A stretch of 8,172 bases of DNA from an uncultured Pseudomonadota bacterium. GTDB lineage: Bacteria; Pseudomonadota; Gammaproteobacteria; Burkholderiales; Usitatibacteraceae. The position numbers and the translations under genes were made by a program. Of this stretch, positions 5,062-8,172 are shown piece after piece. The DNA is taken from NCBI GenBank assembly GCA_937898635.1, contig CALEJW010000115.1, positions 1 through 8,172 on the forward strand. The letters are read 5' to 3'. The stretch's first letter is position 1. Every line of letters begins with the position of its first letter. The notes beneath the pieces are model-generated. The model did not search any database. It had not been told where the DNA came from and saw only the letters and a list, made by a program, of their open reading frames with translations.

Positions 5062-6405
5062 CTATTCGCCCTTCACCTCGACGAGGCGCAGCGGGCGCGT
5101 GAGCACGAGGCGAAGGCGCCCGCGGCCCGACTTCTCGAGGCGCGCGCCCGCGTCGCGCTCGGCCAGCCGCCGCGAGAGCAGGATGAGGCGCGCCTCCAGG
5201 TTGTCGCCGATCTCCGGCAGCTTCACCCGCGGGTCCAGGCGCAGCTCGCGGTTCGTGAATTCCGTCCGCCCCGTGGCGAGGAAATCCGCGACGAGCGCGT
5301 GGAAGATCCGCCCCGCCACGCCCTTGATGAGGTATTCGCCGTCGAGAAAGATCGAGTCGTTCTCCGCGAAGTGGCGCACGGCGACGGGCGTGCCGCCGGG
5401 CGCGGGAACGCCCGCGGGCCCCGACTCGGCCGCGGCGTCCGCCTCCGCCGTCGCCTGCAGGACGTGGATCGCGGTGCCGAGGCTCCCCGCGACGGTGACC
5501 AGCGCATCCTCGTCGTCGTAGCCGAAACGCAGGTCCTCCGCGCTGTCCGCGAAGAGCACGCCCAGGAGCCGGCCGAAGGCCTCGATGGGCACCGCGAGCT
5601 GGCTGCGCGAGTCGGCGAGCCCGGGCAGCGGGATCTCGGTCTCGAGCGCGATGCCTTCGCGCAGGGCCGCCTCGCGCATCGCGCGCCCGTAGGCGTACTC
5701 GGCCTGCGCGTGGCCCACGCGGATGGGCGTCCTTTCGCGCGCGGCGACTCCCACGATGCCGCGCCCGAAGGGGATCTCGGAGCCCACGCCGGACTCCGGA
5801 TAGCCGCGGCTCGCCACCGTGTAGAGGCGGTGCCCGGCGGCGTCGGCGAGGAGGACCAGGGCGTGGCGGATGCCGAACTCGGCCTCCACGGCCTCGAGCG
5901 CCGTCTCGAAGAGCGCCTGCAGGTCGCCGGCACCGGAGAGCCGCTGGACGCAGGCGCGGACCGCGGCGAGGAGGCTGCGCCGGGCGGGCGGCGCCGGCAG
6001 CACCTCTCCCGGCAGCCGGAGGATCTCCTCGACCCGGTACACGTCCGAGCCGCGCAGCCGGAAGACGCCCGCCATGCCGCTGTGGGAGGCGATTCCCGCG
6101 AGCTTCGCCTTCATCCGCTCGAAGAGCGGGCCCGCGGTCTCCGTGCGCAGGTAGCGCAGCAGCAGGCAGTGGCGGGCGATGGTGTCGGGATCGACGATGG
6201 TGAGCCGCGCGACGGGGTTGGCGAGCACGTTCTCCCGCGTCTTGTTGAAGAACTGCCAGGAGAGCGCGACGTGGTCGGGGTCCACGTACTCCACCTGCGA
6301 GAGGTAGGCGACGTTGGGCGTGCCGTCGGGGGCGCAGGTCGCCATGGTCGCGGGGATCACGCCCTCGAGGCTCGCGCGGATCGCGTCGACGCTCGCGAGC
6401 TTCAC
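5062..6405 (-). CDS. PNPOx-like / GAF / winged-helix-like three-domain protein
   Basis: This 447-residue cytosolic protein combines three parts. Residues about 8-128 form a pyridoxamine-5'-phosphate-oxidase-like split barrel (PDGTPNVAYLSQVEYVD at 26-42, FNKTRENVLANP at 53-64), a fold that usually binds FMN, haem or F420. Residues about 160-318 form a GAF domain, with IPFGRGIVGVAA at 211-222 and SQLAVPI and GVLFAD further on. After an Ala/Gly/Pro linker (319-341), residues 342-442 form a compact C-terminal domain with EFTNRELRLD and LEARLILLSRRL, resembling a winged helix. The GTG start overlaps the stop of the preceding gene by 4 bases (GTGA), which strongly supports that start and coupled translation. 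A ligand- or redox-sensing regulator is the natural inference, but DNA binding is not demonstrated and no output partner is named by the sequence. No membrane segment or signal peptide is seen. Confidence 0.85.
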   Translation of the reverse strand: MKLASVDAIRASLEGVIPATMATCAPDGTPNVAYLSQVEYVDPDHVALSWQFFNKTRENVLANPVARLTIVDPDTIARHCLLLRYLRTETAGPLFERMKAKLAGIASHSGMAGVFRLRGSDVYRVEEILRLPGEVLPAPPARRSLLAAVRACVQRLSGAGDLQALFETALEAVEAEFGIRHALVLLADAAGHRLYTVASRGYPESGVGSEIPFGRGIVGVAARERTPIRVGHAQAEYAYGRAMREAALREGIALETEIPLPGLADSRSQLAVPIEAFGRLLGVLFADSAEDLRFGYDDEDALVTVAGSLGTAIHVLQATAEADAAAESGPAGVPAPGGTPVAVRHFAENDSIFLDGEYLIKGVAGRIFHALVADFLATGRTEFTNRELRLDPRVKLPEIGDNLEARLILLSRRLAERDAGARLEKSGRGRLRLVLTRPLRLVEVKGE

Positions 6406-6893
6406 CGCGCACCGCCCAGCGGCTTGCCCGCGCCCGGCCCCGGGGTCTGCACGAAGGCCGCCGACGGCGTGAAGCTCACGGCGACGCAGTCCTCGAGGGG
6501 TCCGGCGAGCAGCGTGTCCGGCAGTCCCCGGCCGTAGCCGATGCCGACGAGGCTCTCGCGGAAGGCCTCCCGGTAGCGCGCGATGCGCTCCGCGTCGCCC
6601 GCCTCCAGCGCTCCCAGGACGGCGTCGCCCGCCTTGAGCTGCACCGTGCGGTGCGTCGGCGGATAGGAGAAGACGACGGCGATCGCGCCGTTCGCGCCGA
6701 TGTCGGCCATCGCGCCCTCGCTCTGCGCGGCGAGGATGAAGACCGTCACGCGGCGCCGGTCCGCCGAGACGCGGCAGCCCAGCGCCCGCGTGGCGTTGGG
6801 CACGAGGCCCGCTCCGCGCGTGCCGGCGGTGATGGAGACGCCGGACTGGCAGAAGGCGGCGAGTTCCGCGTCGAGGACGGGGTCGTTCGTCAT
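6402..6893 (-). CDS. Small pyridoxamine 5'-phosphate oxidase-like split-barrel protein
   Basis: This 163-residue cytosolic protein consists of a single split-barrel domain related to pyridoxamine 5'-phosphate oxidase and flavin reductases. Features include NATRALGCRVSADRRRVTVFI (split across residues 33-53), a central AIAVVFSYPPTHRTVQLK region (71-87; HRTVQLK resembles the conserved strand of this superfamily), and a C-terminal VAVSFTPSAAFVQTPGPG (138-155) typical of these proteins. Its length is normal for single-domain members. Cofactor and substrate cannot be read: FMN is most likely, but haem- and F420-binding relatives exist. The ATG at 6893 lies 10 bases after the methyltransferase stop with no clear ribosome binding site, and its own stop overlaps the next start by 4 bases, so all three genes should be translated from one message. 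It may work with the split-barrel domain of its downstream neighbour. Confidence 0.87.
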   Translation of the reverse strand: MTNDPVLDAELAAFCQSGVSITAGTRGAGLVPNATRALGCRVSADRRRVTVFILAAQSEGAMADIGANGAIAVVFSYPPTHRTVQLKAGDAVLGALEAGDAERIARYREAFRESLVGIGYGRGLPDTLLAGPLEDCVAVSFTPSAAFVQTPGPGAGKPLGGAR

Positions 6894-6903
6894 GTCGCGC
6901 GGA

Positions 6904-8172
6904 TCATACGCCGGCCGGGAGCGCGGTCTCGCGATGCCGCAGCAGCAGGCGGTCGATGGCGTTGAGCACCTCCCAGGACTCGCGGAAGTCCTCGAAGAGC
7001 GCCGCGTCGTCCGGCGGCGAATCGCGGAAGGCCGCTTCCTTGCGCACGAGCGCGAAGATCTCCCCGAAGGACCGGCGCCCGTCGATCTTGCGGAGGATCG
7101 ACGGCGTGGCCCGGCCCGGGCGGACGGTGACCGCGATCCCGGACCAGCGGTGCTCGAGCGTGAAGGGCTCGCCGCGGCTCCTCGCGAAGGTCTCGGCGAG
7201 TTCCGCGCCCGTCACCGGCTCGTGGAAGCAGAAGGGCACGAAGTCCGGGTCGCCGTAGGGCGCCGCGGCGGGTTCCCGCGTCGCGTAGAGCGAGTGGGTC
7301 TGGATGCGCCCGTTCAGGAGCTCGGCGATCGCGTACTGCCGGCGCGGCGGCATCGCCCGGATCCGCGCGAGGACCCGCGGCGGCTGCGGGCCCATCTGCA
7401 GGTGCGGCAGGTAAGACGAGCGCCCGCACTGCACGTCGGTGAATGCGAGGTGGAGCCCGTGCCCGTCCGCGAGCCAGGCGAAGAGCTCCTCCACCGTGTA
7501 GGCGCGGTCGCGCGGATGCAGCAGCAGGTCCGTGAGCCCGGCGTCGCCGTTGCGGTGGTCCTGGTAGAGGTCCTCGCCGCGCCGGAACCAGTTCGTGCGC
7601 GGCGCGGCGGAGAGCACCTGCTTCGCGTTGGCGATGCGGGCCCCCGCCGCGACTTCGCCCTCGTTCACGAGCCCCAGGAGCGATTGCATCTGGTACACGC
7701 CGGTGCGCCCCACCGCGCCGTACACCATGAGGCCGAGGACCCCGCGCGGCGCGAGCGAGCCGAGGAGCGCGCGCAGGCCCGCGTCCGGGTCGGCGAGGTG
7801 GTGCAGCACGCCCGCGCAGTTCACGTAGTCGAATTCGCCCAGTCCCAGGGACGGCAGGTCGAGGAGGGAGGCCTCCACCCAGTCGATGTTCGCGAGCCCG
7901 CGCACCCCGGCGCGCTTCCTCGCGACCGCGGTGCTCGCGGCGCTGAAGTCCAGGTGCACCACCCGCGCGCCGGTGCCGCGAAGCTGCTCGGCGAGGAAGA
8001 TCGTCGCGTCCCCCGTCCCGCCGCCGGCGACCAGCGCGCGGAACCCGGCGCCGAACGGCTGCCGCCCGCCGAACCCGTAGTGGTTGAGCATCGGCAGGTC
8101 GTCGAGCCAGGTGCGCTTCAGCTCCCGGCGCTCGTCCTCCGGGTTGCGCGCGGGATAGGGAAGCGCCTCGTA
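6904..8172 (-). CDS. Class I SAM-dependent methyltransferase with C-terminal extension, 5'-truncated
   Basis: 422 residues are visible; the frame runs off the right edge, so the N-terminus is missing. An internal ATG at 8091 could be mistaken for the start, but the 27 codons before it are clearly coding (YEALPYPARN at visible residues 1-10, a motif common at the front of such methyltransferases). The SAM-binding glycine loop VAGGGTGDAT is at 48-57. VVHLDFS (71-77) ends strand 2 with the ribose-binding acid, and FDYVNCAGVLHHLADP (114-129) is the motif IV region. Residues 160-345 hold an extra region of unclear role. The C-terminal stretch (about 355-415, with ILRKIDGRRSFGEIF) resembles small substrate- or peptide-recognition domains such as PqqD-like folds, but this is tentative. 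The substrate is unknown. It is the upstream gene of a coupled operon with the two split-barrel proteins. Confidence 0.9.
   Translation of the reverse strand, partial: YEALPYPARNPEDERRELKRTWLDDLPMLNHYGFGGRQPFGAGFRALVAGGGTGDATIFLAEQLRGTGARVVHLDFSAASTAVARKRAGVRGLANIDWVEASLLDLPSLGLGEFDYVNCAGVLHHLADPDAGLRALLGSLAPRGVLGLMVYGAVGRTGVYQMQSLLGLVNEGEVAAGARIANAKQVLSAAPRTNWFRRGEDLYQDHRNGDAGLTDLLLHPRDRAYTVEELFAWLADGHGLHLAFTDVQCGRSSYLPHLQMGPQPPRVLARIRAMPPRRQYAIAELLNGRIQTHSLYATREPAAAPYGDPDFVPFCFHEPVTGAELAETFARSRGEPFTLEHRWSGIAVTVRPGRATPSILRKIDGRRSFGEIFALVRKEAAFRDSPPDDAALFEDFRESWEVLNAIDRLLLRHRETALPAGV

Noticed and set aside
4787..6412. 541-codon minus-strand frame overlapping the split-barrel/GAF gene
   Set aside because: Arg/Pro-rich product without domains, in the wrong frame relative to a gene with three recognisable domains.
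8089..8091. ATG at 8091 as the start of the methyltransferase
   Set aside because: The 27 in-frame codons upstream encode a recognisable methyltransferase N-terminal segment and remain open to the window edge, so the gene is truncated and starts outside.

Overview
The window comes from a very GC-rich genome with tightly packed genes and GTG starts beside ATG. Its gene content is a TRAP carboxylate transporter, a crotonase, a family III CoA-transferase, a periplasmic c-type cytochrome and flavin split-barrel proteins. This fits an aerobic or facultative proteobacterium, most likely a betaproteobacterium. That placement is inferred from gene content and composition; no rRNA or marker gene is present.

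Layout, left half (+ strand). The window opens inside a TRAP transporter large membrane subunit (1-1167, N-terminus off the edge). Three bases later comes a crotonase-family protein (1171-1950). Next is a 274-base gene-free stretch (1951-2224) filled by a structured repeat element: two 46-base direct copies and a 49-base inverted repeat, all built from the decamer GAACGCCGAT. A CaiB/BaiF CoA-transferase follows (2225-3421). These three genes look like one organic-acid uptake and CoA-activation pathway: import, CoA transfer, then chemistry on the acyl-CoA. The substrate cannot be read from the sequence.

Middle (+ strand). A 112-base spacer with a small inverted repeat and a direct repeat (candidate promoter or operator region) precedes an exported mono-haem cytochrome c (3534-4067). 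A cytosolic NmrA/HSCARG-like NAD(P)-binding protein (4096-5046) lies 28 bases further on. They probably form a second transcription unit.

Right half (- strand). Three genes read leftward toward the middle block: a SAM-dependent methyltransferase with a long C-terminal extension (6904-8172, N-terminus off the right edge), a small standalone pyridoxamine-phosphate-oxidase-like protein (6402-6893), and a three-part PNPOx-GAF-winged-helix-like protein (5062-6405). Spacings of 10 bases and a 4-base GTGA overlap indicate a translationally coupled operon. Its last gene converges on the NmrA-like gene with only 15 bases between stop codons.

The two points most worth a second look are the repeat element at 1951-2208, whose right arm can pair with either of two left-hand copies, and the coupled operon that pairs a free flavin-type split barrel with a split-barrel/GAF fusion. 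No tRNA, rRNA, CRISPR array, transposase or phage gene was seen.
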